From Rhodanobacter sp. (lineage in GTDB: Bacteria > Pseudomonadota > Gammaproteobacteria > Xanthomonadales > Rhodanobacteraceae), in the NCBI GenBank assembly GCA_004298505.1, contig SCRO01000116.1:1-64000 (forward strand): a stretch of 64,000 nucleotides of DNA, read 5' to 3'. Position 1 is the first letter of the stretch; every line of letters starts with the position of its first letter. The notes below the pieces were generated by a model. That model did no database searches. It was not told the origin of the DNA and saw nothing but the letters and a program-made list of their open reading frames with translations. A program made the translations under genes and the position numbers. Of this stretch, positions 30,282-38,707 are shown piece by piece.

Positions 30282-31397
30282 TCACTCCGGTCGGTGCGGC
30301 AGCGCCAGGTATTCCTCACTTTGCATCTCGATCAGGCGCGATTCGGTGCGGCCGAATTCGGCGCGCAGGCGCTCGCCATCGTAGAGCTCGGTGATTGGCG
30401 CTGCGGCAGTGAGCACCAGCTTGACCCGCCGGTCGTAGAACTCGTCGACCAATTGCACGAAACGCTTGGCCGCGTCTTCGCCGTAAATGGTGAACTGCGG
30501 CACGTTGGCGATGATGATGGCCGGGCCGGCCTTGGCCAGCGCGATGTAGTCGGCCACCGCGCGCGGGCCTTCGCACAGCGCGGCGAATTCGAACCACAGG
30601 ATATTCTTGGCGCGCTTGTGAAACAGGATGGCGCGGGCGTTGATGTGCAGCACACCGTCCTGCTCGATCGCGCCGTGGGCCTGGCTGGCGAAGATGCGCT
30701 CCAGCGCGCGATGCGCCTCGGCCCCCGGCGGGGTCAGGTAGACCGAGGCCTGGGCCAGCGCGCGCAGGCGCCAATCGTGCGACGACGTCAGCTCAAGCAC
30801 ATGGCAGTGTTGTTCGATCAGCGCGATCGCAGGCAGGAAGCGGGCGCGCTGCAGGCCGTCGCGGTACAGGTTGGCTGGCGCGGTATTGGACGTGGTGACC
30901 AGGCTGACACCGCGCTCGAACAGGGCCTCGAGCAGGTTGGCCAGGATCATCGCGTCGCCGATGTCGTTGACCAGGAACTCGTCCAGGCACAGCACACGGC
31001 AACGCCCGGCGATGCTGGCGGCGACCTCGATCAGCGGGTTCTGCCGCTCGCCGAGTTCACGCAGGTGTGCGTGGACTTCGCCCATGAAACGGTGGAAGTG
31101 CCGGCGCAGCGCCACGCCGTGCGGCAGGCTGGCTGCGAACAGGTCCACGAGGAAGGTCTTGCCGCGACCGACCGCGCCGCACAGGTACAACCCGGGTACC
31201 GGCGCGGGGTCGTTGCCGAGCAGCGACTTGAGGCGGCCGAACAGGCCGTTCTCGGTGGTGGGCCCGGTGCACAGGGCGGCGTGCATGCGGTCGAACTCGG
31301 GCAGCAGCGCCAGCTGGGTCGGATCCGATTCCCAGCGATGTGCGGCAACGCCCTCCTCGTAACGCGCGCTGGGCGCGAGTAATGGGGTTTCACTCAT
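30282..31397 (-). CDS. zapE: Cell-division ATPase ZapE (AFG1-like)
   Basis: AAA-type ATPase of 371 residues that acts at the division ring in Gammaproteobacteria. Walker A is GAVGRGKTFLVD, Walker B VLCLDEFLVND, with sensor-like LVTTSNTAPANLYRDGLQR. FHRFMGEVHAHLRELGE is the conserved family stretch. Full length. The downstream hydrolase is transcribed from the same strand just upstream in the map (8-bp gap), so they may be co-transcribed. Confidence 0.92.
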   Translation of the reverse strand: MSETPLLAPSARYEEGVAAHRWESDPTQLALLPEFDRMHAALCTGPTTENGLFGRLKSLLGNDPAPVPGLYLCGAVGRGKTFLVDLFAASLPHGVALRRHFHRFMGEVHAHLRELGERQNPLIEVAASIAGRCRVLCLDEFLVNDIGDAMILANLLEALFERGVSLVTTSNTAPANLYRDGLQRARFLPAIALIEQHCHVLELTSSHDWRLRALAQASVYLTPPGAEAHRALERIFASQAHGAIEQDGVLHINARAILFHKRAKNILWFEFAALCEGPRAVADYIALAKAGPAIIIANVPQFTIYGEDAAKRFVQLVDEFYDRRVKLVLTAAAPITELYDGERLRAEFGRTESRLIEMQSEEYLALPHRPE

Positions 31398-31405
31398 GGA
31401 TCGGG

Positions 31406-32095
31406 TCAGGCCTGGCGTAGTGGTGGCAGCCAGCCGCGTACGGCATGCTTGATGGCGCCGCGCAGGTCCATCAGTCGGCGATGGAAGAAGTGGCTGGTCT
31501 CGGGCATGCGCACCAGCTCGGGCTTGTGCGCCATGGAGTCGACCCAGTCGAACACCGCCTGCGGCTCGACCACCTCGTCGGCCTCGCCCTGCACGATCAG
31601 CCAGGGGCAGGTAGGCAGCGCGATGGTATCGAGTTCATAGTGGCCCGCGGGCGGCGCGATGCTGATCAGCGCATCGGCATGCAACGGCACCGCCTGGCTG
31701 ATGCTGACGTAGCTGCCGAACGAGAAGCCGGCCAGCCACAGCGCGTCCTGCGGGCGCACGCGGCGTACCCACGCCACCACCGCAGCCAGATCCTCGCGTT
31801 CGCCGCGTCCCTTGTCATAGCTGCCCTCGGAATTACCGGCTTCGCGGAAATTGAAACGCACGGTGTCCAGCCCGGATTCGCGCAGGGCGCGCTCGACCAT
31901 GGTCACCACCTTGTTGTGCATGCTGCCGCCCTCGCTGGTCAACGGGTGGCAGATCACGGCCACGCCGCCGCGTGCACCGGCGGGCGCGGCGAGGTCGGTG
32001 GCGGTCTCCAGCTTGCCGACCGGGCCGGCCAGCATGAAACTGGCAGCCACGTCCGGGAAACTGGCAGGGTCGGCGGGAAATTCGGTGGGATTCAT
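31406..32095 (-). CDS. Alpha/beta hydrolase of the YheT-distant/OsmC-neighbour type
   Basis: Small hydrolase of 229 residues. GGVAVICHPLTSEGGSMHNKVV, LDTVRFNFREAGNSEG, the nucleophile elbow LAGFSFGSYVS, acid region QGEADEVV and ETSHFFHRRLMDLR give a complete catalytic set. This is the widespread 'CHPHPLxGG' group of uncharacterised hydrolases, whose substrate is not known. The start at MNPTEFPADP was chosen; the 289-residue ORF adds an unsupported leader overlapping the acpH promoter. Confidence 0.8.
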   Translation of the reverse strand: MNPTEFPADPASFPDVAASFMLAGPVGKLETATDLAAPAGARGGVAVICHPLTSEGGSMHNKVVTMVERALRESGLDTVRFNFREAGNSEGSYDKGRGEREDLAAVVAWVRRVRPQDALWLAGFSFGSYVSISQAVPLHADALISIAPPAGHYELDTIALPTCPWLIVQGEADEVVEPQAVFDWVDSMAHKPELVRMPETSHFFHRRLMDLRGAIKHAVRGWLPPLRQA

Positions 32096-32137
32096 GCAAA
32101 CGATCATAACCGCGACGCCGGTTCGGTGCTCACGCGG

Positions 32138-32731
32138 ATGAATCATCTGGCGCACGCCTGGCTGGCTGGTGACGACGATGCCCTGCGCCTGGGCGGGATG
32201 CTCGGCGATTTCGTGCATGGCCAGCCCGATCCGGCGTGGTATCCGCCACGGGTGATCAGCGGCATCCGCCTGCATCGAGCCATCGATTCATATACCGACG
32301 CCCATCCCGAGGTGCTGGCGGCCAAGGCCTGCTTGCCGCCACCCTACCGGCGCTACGCCGGGATCCTGCTCGACATGTGGTTCGATCATTGCCTGGCGCG
32401 CAGTTTCACACGGTGGAGCCGCCAGCCATTGGCAGAATATTCGGCGGCGCTGCGCGGCCTGCTACGGCGGCGTGATGCCTTGCTGACGCCCGCCTTGCGG
32501 CGGTTTCGCGGGTACATGGAGGCAAACGACCTGCCGGCCGGCTACGCCGATCGCGCCGTGCTGGAGCTGGCGCTGGTCGGGATCGGGCAGCGCCTGAGCC
32601 GCGCTAATCCGCTGGATTCGGCGTTGCCGGTACTGGTGGCGCATGAGGCGGAGCTGCAGCGGCGATTCGAGGCGTTTTTCCCGCAACTGCAGGGGTTTGT
32701 GCAGGCTTGGATGGCGGAGCATTTGGGGTGA
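32138..32731 (+). CDS. acpH: Acyl-carrier-protein phosphodiesterase
   Basis: Removes the phosphopantetheine arm from holo-ACP; HD-like fold, 197 residues. MNHLAHAWLAGDDDALRLGGMLGDFVHG and IRLHRAIDSYTDAHPEV carry the metal-binding His/Asp pattern of DUF479/AcpH. The ORF in the track starts 700 bp too early, antisense to the hydrolase. Convergent with the cytochrome c gene, separated by a strong terminator. Confidence 0.88.
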   Translation: MNHLAHAWLAGDDDALRLGGMLGDFVHGQPDPAWYPPRVISGIRLHRAIDSYTDAHPEVLAAKACLPPPYRRYAGILLDMWFDHCLARSFTRWSRQPLAEYSAALRGLLRRRDALLTPALRRFRGYMEANDLPAGYADRAVLELALVGIGQRLSRANPLDSALPVLVAHEAELQRRFEAFFPQLQGFVQAWMAEHLG

Positions 32732-32933
32732 GAGTGGGGCTCTGGCCGGCTCTTTTGGCGGCGGCGGGCGGGGCTGGAAACCTTCCCGCAGCTGTCTTTT
32801 GATCACCTCTTGCGTTAGTGCAGGAAGAGCCGGCGGGCACGGCCCGCCGGCCGTTGCCTCGATATTCAATCGAGGTCTGAGCAAGAGACAGCACCCGCAG
32901 CGGGACTCCGGTTGGTCGCTGCGGGGAGAGCGA

Positions 32934-32974
32934 CCAAAGCCAAATGCCGCCCAGTGGGCGGCATTTGGCTTTGG
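32934..32974. terminator. Bidirectional terminator between acpH and cytochrome c
   Basis: A perfect 19-bp stem (left arm 32934-32952, right arm 32956-32974) with an AGT loop; its inner part reads AAATGCCGCCC/GGGCGGCATTT. Outer A/T-rich steps give TTT on each strand. It lies 18 bp beyond the cytochrome c stop and serves both convergent genes. A second GC-rich hairpin (CCGGCGGGC/GCCCGCCGG) lies at 32830-32850. Confidence 0.75.
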
Positions 32975-32992
32975 CTTTATTGAAGTCGAGGC

Positions 32993-33526
32993 TTACTTGG
33001 CCTGGTCGACGATCCAGTGCACCGCGGCCTTGATCTGCTCGTCGGTGAGCGCCGGGTTGCCGCCCTTGGGCGGCATGAAGTTGCCATCCGGCCCGTGGTA
33101 GCCCTCGGTGGCATGCTTGACGAGGGTATCGAGACCTTGCTTGATGCGTGGGCCCCACATCGCCTTGTTGCCCAGCTTCGGCGCGCCCGCGATACCGGCG
33201 GTGTGGCAGCTGGTGCACAGGTGATCGTAGATTTCCTTGCCGTTGGTGGTGCCACCGTAGGCGACCTGGGAGGCGGCAGCCTTGGCAGCCTTGGCGGCGG
33301 AGGCCTGCATGGCGGCGCGACCGGTGTCGCCAGCATAGACGGCACCTGCCGGAGCGATCCGTTCGGCGACCTTGGCCGGCTGGTTGGGGTTGGTTTCCTT
33401 GGGCTCACGGTTGTTGATGGCCAAGGCTGACAGCACCAGGATCACGGTGAGTAGCACCAGGCCGCTGATCGTCACGGTAAACTGGCGCAGGAAGCTCTGG
33501 TCGGACTTGCTAAGGGAACCGCTCAC
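32993..33526 (-). CDS. Membrane-anchored c5-like cytochrome c
   Basis: Electron carrier of 177 residues. One N-terminal membrane segment (FTVTISGLVLLTVILVLSALAI), an Ala/Lys-rich linker, then a single heme domain with CTSCHTAG and the axial methionine region GNFMPPKGG. The GTG start at 33526 has AGGAG 8 bp upstream and was chosen over the longer ORF. It likely passes electrons in the periplasm to a terminal oxidase. Confidence 0.88.
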   Translation of the reverse strand: MSGSLSKSDQSFLRQFTVTISGLVLLTVILVLSALAINNREPKETNPNQPAKVAERIAPAGAVYAGDTGRAAMQASAAKAAKAAASQVAYGGTTNGKEIYDHLCTSCHTAGIAGAPKLGNKAMWGPRIKQGLDTLVKHATEGYHGPDGNFMPPKGGNPALTDEQIKAAVHWIVDQAK

Positions 33527-33991
33527 GCACGTACTCCTGTCAGTGGGCGGGCCGGGCCGCCTGATTGCCTGTACTGTCACGCCGGATTGGCGAAATCGTT
33601 GCAGCGGCCAGGGTCGAACGTGTCGACGCACCCCTCAGTCCTTGCCACCGGCTGCTGCATCGCGCCCCCGGCGCGCAGACAACCCGCCCGGCATTATAAA
33701 CGAAGCATGCGTCAAAGTTTGAGGCTTGCCGAGGGGTTCGTGCCAGCGTGCCGGCCAGGAACATTGCCCCATTGGCCCGGTCTGGGTTGCATTGGGGGCA
33801 AAACCCTGCCATCGGTCATGGCCTACCCCTGTCAACCGGCATTGTTCAAAGGGGTTTCAGTGCCCCTATGCTTCGGGCATGCGGGCGCGTTTGCTTGCGT
33901 GGTTTCGGCGTGGGCCGCCAGATCGGTCGCCGCAGGTCGGTTGGCAAGTCCGGGTGCCGTTTGAACGCATGGTTCAATCCAGGAGTTTTGC
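33527..33991. other. 465-bp intergenic region
   Basis: It lies between the divergent cytochrome c and RND-pump genes. Small open frames exist but none has a ribosome site or family resemblance. CCAGGAG at 33979-33985 is the ribosome site for the next gene. Both promoters should be here, but I could not pick them with confidence. Confidence 0.4.
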
Positions 33992-35212
33992 ATGTCGCGT
34001 TTTTGGAAGATCGCGTTGGTCGTACTGGCCGTGGTCATAGTGGCCATCGTCGGTATCCGCGTGCTGCACAAGCCGGCCGGTGCCGCGTCACAGGCCAGCG
34101 GCAACGGCAAGGATGGCGATACGCCGCCGGTGCCGGTCACGGTGGTGCCGGTGGTGAAGCAGAACGTGCCGGTCTACCTGACCGCGCTGGGTACGGTGCA
34201 GGCGCTCAATACCGTCACCGTGGTCCCACAGGTGGGCGGCCTGCTGCTCAGCATCAACTTCAAGGAAGGCCAGCCGGTGACAAAGGGCCAGCTGCTGGCG
34301 CAGATCGACCCGCGCACGTTCCAGGCCAGCTACGACCAGGCGGTGGGTCGGCGCAACCAGGACCAGTCCCTGCTGGCCACGGCGCGCAGCAACTACCAGC
34401 GATCGCAGGATCCCAAGTACAGCCAGTACGTGGCCAAGATCAACCTGGTCACCCAGAAGAACACCGTGACCCAGTACGAGGCGGCGGTGGCAGCCGATGA
34501 CGCGGCGATCCGCGATGCGAAGGTGCAGCTTGACTACACCCATATCCGCTCGCCGATCGATGGCCTGGCTGGCATCCGCGCGGTGGACCCGGGCAACGTG
34601 GTGACTACCTCCACGCCGATCGTCACCCTGACCCAGCTGCACCCGATCAACGTGATGTTCACCCTGCCCGAGCAGAACCTCGACATGGTCCGGCGCGCCG
34701 CCCAAGGAGATCAGCCGCTGCAGGTCACCGCGCTGGATCGGGTCGATGCGCACCCGATCGCCAGCGGCGGCGTGCTCAAGGTGATCGACAACCAGATCGA
34801 CACCAGCACCGGCACGTTCCGGCTGAAGTCGGAGTTCAACAACGAGCACAATGAGTTGTGGCCGGGCCAGTTCGTCAACGTGCAGTTGCTGGTGAACACG
34901 GTCGATGGCGGCCTGGTGATTCCGTCGCAGGCGGTGCAGCGCGGGCCGGACGGTGATTATGTCTACCAGGTGCAGGGCGACAACACGGTCAAGATGCAGC
35001 CGATTGTGGTGGCCGGCGAGGTCGGCGATAGCCACGTGATGGTCGGCAGCGGGCTCAAGGTTGGCGAGCAGGTGGTGACCGAGGGCCAGTTTCGGCTCAA
35101 GCCCGGCAGCAAGGTCAACCCGCTCAAGCCCGGTGAAGTGCCGGCCGCGCCCACCGCGGCGGAGCTGCAGAAGGCGAAGAAGGACAACGCCGGTGGCCGC
35201 CGTCGCCACTGA
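33992..35212 (+). CDS. RND efflux periplasmic adaptor (MdtA-like)
   Basis: Membrane-fusion protein of 406 residues. An N-terminal membrane anchor (IALVVLAVVIVAIVGI), a barrel-sandwich half VTVVPQVGGLLLSINFKEGQPVTKGQLLAQIDPRTFQASY, an alpha-hairpin, the second lipoyl half LDYTHIRSPIDGLAGIRAVDPGNVV, and a beta-barrel domain. It links an inner-membrane RND pump to an outer-membrane channel. Two RND pump genes follow directly, the MdtABC arrangement. No TolC-like gene is in the window. Confidence 0.9.
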   Translation: MSRFWKIALVVLAVVIVAIVGIRVLHKPAGAASQASGNGKDGDTPPVPVTVVPVVKQNVPVYLTALGTVQALNTVTVVPQVGGLLLSINFKEGQPVTKGQLLAQIDPRTFQASYDQAVGRRNQDQSLLATARSNYQRSQDPKYSQYVAKINLVTQKNTVTQYEAAVAADDAAIRDAKVQLDYTHIRSPIDGLAGIRAVDPGNVVTTSTPIVTLTQLHPINVMFTLPEQNLDMVRRAAQGDQPLQVTALDRVDAHPIASGGVLKVIDNQIDTSTGTFRLKSEFNNEHNELWPGQFVNVQLLVNTVDGGLVIPSQAVQRGPDGDYVYQVQGDNTVKMQPIVVAGEVGDSHVMVGSGLKVGEQVVTEGQFRLKPGSKVNPLKPGEVPAAPTAAELQKAKKDNAGGRRRH

Positions 35213-35296
35213 TGAGCGCGCATTCCCCGGCGTGTCGCCGGGGGCCGCGCGAAGCATGATCACGGCGCGAGCCGCTCCATTTCGTCACGGATAGCC

Positions 35297-38200
35297 ATGG
35301 GATTCTCCACCCTCTTCATTCGCCGGCCGATCGCCACCTCGCTGCTGATGGTGGCGGTGTTGCTGCTCGGTATCCTCGGCTTCCGCCAGTTGCCGGTGTC
35401 GGCGCTGCCGGAGATCGAGGCGCCGAGCCTGGTGGTGACCACCCAGTATCCCGGTGCCAGCGCCACCACCATGGCGACCCTGATCACCACGCCGCTGGAG
35501 CGCAACCTCGGGCAGATCTCCGGCCTCACCATGATGAGTTCGGACTCCTCGGCCGGGCTGTCCACCATCGTGCTGCAGTTCAACATGGGGCGCGACATCG
35601 ACATCGCCGCGCAGGACGTGCAGGCGGCGATCAACCAGGCCAAGGGCACGCTGCCCGGCAACCTGCCGTATCCGCCGGTATACAACCGGGTCAACCCGGC
35701 CGATGCGCCGATCCTTACCCTGTCCTTGCAGTCGGACAGCCGCCCGCTGCGCGACGTCAACGACCTGGCCGACTCGATCCTGGCGCAAAAGCTGTCGCAG
35801 GTGCAGGGCGTGGGCCTGGTCTCGATCGCCGGCAACGTGCGCCCGGCGGTGCGCATCCAGGTGAACCCGGCGCAGCTGGCCAACCTCGGCCTGACCATGG
35901 AGGATGTGCGCTCGGCGCTGACCCAGGCCAACGTCAACGCGCCCAAGGGTACGTTGAACGGCAAGACGCAGAGTTACTCGATCGGCACCAATGACCAGCT
36001 GGCCGATGCGGCCGCCTACAAGAGCACGATCATCAGCTACAAGAACAATGCGCCAGTACGTCTGTCCGACGTGGCGAAGGTGGTCGACGGGGTCGAGAAC
36101 GACCAGCTCGCCGCCTGGGCCAACGGCAAGCCGGCGGTGCTGCTGGACATCCGCCGCCAGCCCGGCGCCAACATCGTCGACACGGTGGAGCAGATCCGCC
36201 GGATCCTGCCGGAGTTGCGCAGTGCGCTGCCGGCCGACGTGCACCTGGACGTGTTCGCCGACCGCACCGTGACCATCCGCGCTTCGGTGCACGACGTGGA
36301 GTTCACCCTGATCCTCACCGTGTTCCTGGTGGTGGGCGTGATCTTCGTGTTCCTGCGCCGGCTGTGGGCGACCATCATTCCGGCCACGGCGGTACCGCTG
36401 TCGCTGCTGGGCACGTTCGGGGTGATGTCGTTCACCGGCATGTCGCTGGACAACCTGTCGCTGATGGCGCTGACCGTGGCCACCGGTTTCGTGGTCGACG
36501 ATGCGATCGTGATGATCGAGAACATCGTGCGTTATATCGAGCAGGGCATGGACGGGCCCGAAGCAGCCGAAGTCGGCGCGAAGGAGATCGGCTTCACCGT
36601 GCTGTCGCTGACCGTGTCGCTGGTGGCGGTGTTCCTGCCGCTGCTGCTGATGCCCGGCGTCACCGGCCGCCTGTTTCACGAGTTCGCCTGGGTGCTGACC
36701 CTCGCGGTGAGCATCTCGATGCTGGTCTCGCTGACCCTGACCCCGATGATGTGCGCCTATCTGCTCAAGCCCGACCAGTTGCCCAGCACGGATCAAAGCC
36801 GGGGCGATGATGCGCCGGGGCGCGCCGCGGCCTCTGGCAAGCGCACGCTATGGTTGCGCTCGGTCGCGTTGTATGCAGACACGCTGGACTGGGTGCTCGT
36901 GCACCAGCGCCTGACCGTGCTGGTGGCCGCCGCCGCGTTGGTGCTTACCGTGTTTCTGTACATCGTGATCCCGAAAGGCTTGTTGCCGGAGCAGGACACT
37001 GGCTTGATCACCGGCGTGGTGCAGGCCGACGACAACATCGCGTTCCCGGCCATGGAGCAACGCACCAAGGCGGTCGCCGAGGTGTTGCGCAAGGATCCGG
37101 CGGTGGCCGGCGTAGCGGCGTTCATCGGTGCCGGCACGATCAACCCCACGCTCAACCAGGGCCAGCTCAGCATCGTGCTGAAAGATCGTAGCGACCGCGA
37201 TGGCCTGGACCAGCTGTTGCCGCGCCTGCAGAAGGCCGTAGCGGATATCCCGGGCGTGGCGCTGTACCTGAAGCCGGTGCAGGACGTGACCCTGGACAGC
37301 ACCGTGTCCGCCACCGAATACCAGTACGCGATGTCGGAGGTAAACTCGACCGAACTGGCCAAGTACGCTGGCGAGATGACCCAGGCGATGCGCCAGCGGC
37401 CGGAACTGGCCGACGTGGACAACAACCTGGCCGACCGCGGCAATGCGCTCAAGCTCACCATCGACCGCGAAAAGGCCAGTCGCATGGGCGTGCCGGTGCA
37501 GACCATCGACGACACCTTGTATGACGCCTTCGGCCAGCGCCAGATATCCACCATCTTCACCCAGCTCAACCAGTACCGCGTGGTGCTGGAAGTGGCGCCG
37601 GAGTTTCGCAACAGCACCGATCTGCTCAACAAGTTGACCGTGCGCGGCAACGGCTCTGGCGCGCTCACCGGCAGCAATGCGACCAGCTTCGGCCAGGTCA
37701 AGTCGAGCAATTCGGCGACGCCCAGCGGTATCGGCAATACCGGCAACATCGGCATCGCGCTCGGCGGCGGCGGCACTATCCCGTTGTCTTCACTGGCCAG
37801 TGCCGAGGTCACCAGCGCACCGCTGGTGGTGAGCCACCAGCAGCAGCTGCCGGCGGTGACGCTGGCATTCAACGTGGCGCCGGGCTATTCGCTGTCCAAC
37901 GCGGTGGATGCCATTCACCAGGTCGAGCAGCAACTCAAATTCCCGCCGCAGGTGCGCGGCCAGTTCATCGGCAAGGCGGCCGAGTTCAACTCCTCGCTCG
38001 GCGACGAGGTGTTGCTGTTGCTGGCGGCGATCGTGGTGATCTACATCGTGCTGGGCGTGCTCTACGAGAGCTACATTCATCCGCTGACGATCATCTCCAC
38101 ACTGCCGCCGGCCGGTGTGGGCGCTTTGCTCGCGCTGATGCTGTTCGGCATGAGCCTGTCGGTGGACGGTATCGTCGGCATCGTGCTGCTGATCGGCATC

Positions 38201-38551
38201 GTCAAGAAGAACGCGATCATGATGATCGACTTCGCGATCGAGGCGCGCCGCGCCGGCCTGAATGCGCATGACGCGATCCGTCGGGCCTGCCTGCTGCGCT
38301 TTCGCCCGATCATGATGACCACCTTTGCGGCGATGTTCGGCGCGCTACCGCTGGCGCTGGGCAACGGCATCGGCGCCGAGCTGCGCCGACCGCTGGGCGT
38401 GGCAATCGTCGGCGGCCTGCTGCTGTCGCAGCTGCTGACGCTGTACACCACGCCGGTGATCTATCTGTACATGGAGCGCTTCTCCGACTGGCTCGCGGCG
38501 GGGCGCGAGCAGCGTGCCTTGAGCCGCGCGCGCGCCGGCAGTGCGGCGTGA
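35297..38551 (+). CDS. RND multidrug transporter, first pump subunit (MdtB-like)
   Basis: Proton-driven inner-membrane exporter of 1,084 residues. It starts FSTLFIRRPIATSLLMVAVLLLG, the RND helix 1. VATGFVVDDAIVMIENIVRY in helix 4 carries the two aspartates of the proton relay. The repeat half begins near 960 bp further with a second helix-1-like segment after a soluble linker. GIVKKNAIMMIDFAIEARR is the conserved helix 10-11 loop. A Ser/Gly/Asp-rich linker (about residues 497-515) separates the halves. Probably works as a heteromer with the next gene. Confidence 0.9.
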   Translation: MGFSTLFIRRPIATSLLMVAVLLLGILGFRQLPVSALPEIEAPSLVVTTQYPGASATTMATLITTPLERNLGQISGLTMMSSDSSAGLSTIVLQFNMGRDIDIAAQDVQAAINQAKGTLPGNLPYPPVYNRVNPADAPILTLSLQSDSRPLRDVNDLADSILAQKLSQVQGVGLVSIAGNVRPAVRIQVNPAQLANLGLTMEDVRSALTQANVNAPKGTLNGKTQSYSIGTNDQLADAAAYKSTIISYKNNAPVRLSDVAKVVDGVENDQLAAWANGKPAVLLDIRRQPGANIVDTVEQIRRILPELRSALPADVHLDVFADRTVTIRASVHDVEFTLILTVFLVVGVIFVFLRRLWATIIPATAVPLSLLGTFGVMSFTGMSLDNLSLMALTVATGFVVDDAIVMIENIVRYIEQGMDGPEAAEVGAKEIGFTVLSLTVSLVAVFLPLLLMPGVTGRLFHEFAWVLTLAVSISMLVSLTLTPMMCAYLLKPDQLPSTDQSRGDDAPGRAAASGKRTLWLRSVALYADTLDWVLVHQRLTVLVAAAALVLTVFLYIVIPKGLLPEQDTGLITGVVQADDNIAFPAMEQRTKAVAEVLRKDPAVAGVAAFIGAGTINPTLNQGQLSIVLKDRSDRDGLDQLLPRLQKAVADIPGVALYLKPVQDVTLDSTVSATEYQYAMSEVNSTELAKYAGEMTQAMRQRPELADVDNNLADRGNALKLTIDREKASRMGVPVQTIDDTLYDAFGQRQISTIFTQLNQYRVVLEVAPEFRNSTDLLNKLTVRGNGSGALTGSNATSFGQVKSSNSATPSGIGNTGNIGIALGGGGTIPLSSLASAEVTSAPLVVSHQQQLPAVTLAFNVAPGYSLSNAVDAIHQVEQQLKFPPQVRGQFIGKAAEFNSSLGDEVLLLLAAIVVIYIVLGVLYESYIHPLTIISTLPPAGVGALLALMLFGMSLSVDGIVGIVLLIGIVKKNAIMMIDFAIEARRAGLNAHDAIRRACLLRFRPIMMTTFAAMFGALPLALGNGIGAELRRPLGVAIVGGLLLSQLLTLYTTPVIYLYMERFSDWLAAGREQRALSRARAGSAA

Positions 38552-38707
38552 TCCGGTCAAGCCTGCACTACCGCAGCTGCGATGCGGCAGCGGCGGCGTT
38601 CTGCGCCATGCCGATCAACCGTTTTGCAGTTCGTGCGTTGAGGGTGGAATGATCCGTTCACGTCCCAGGCGGCATCGCGCCGCCCGCATCACGGTTGTCT
38701 TCGCTGC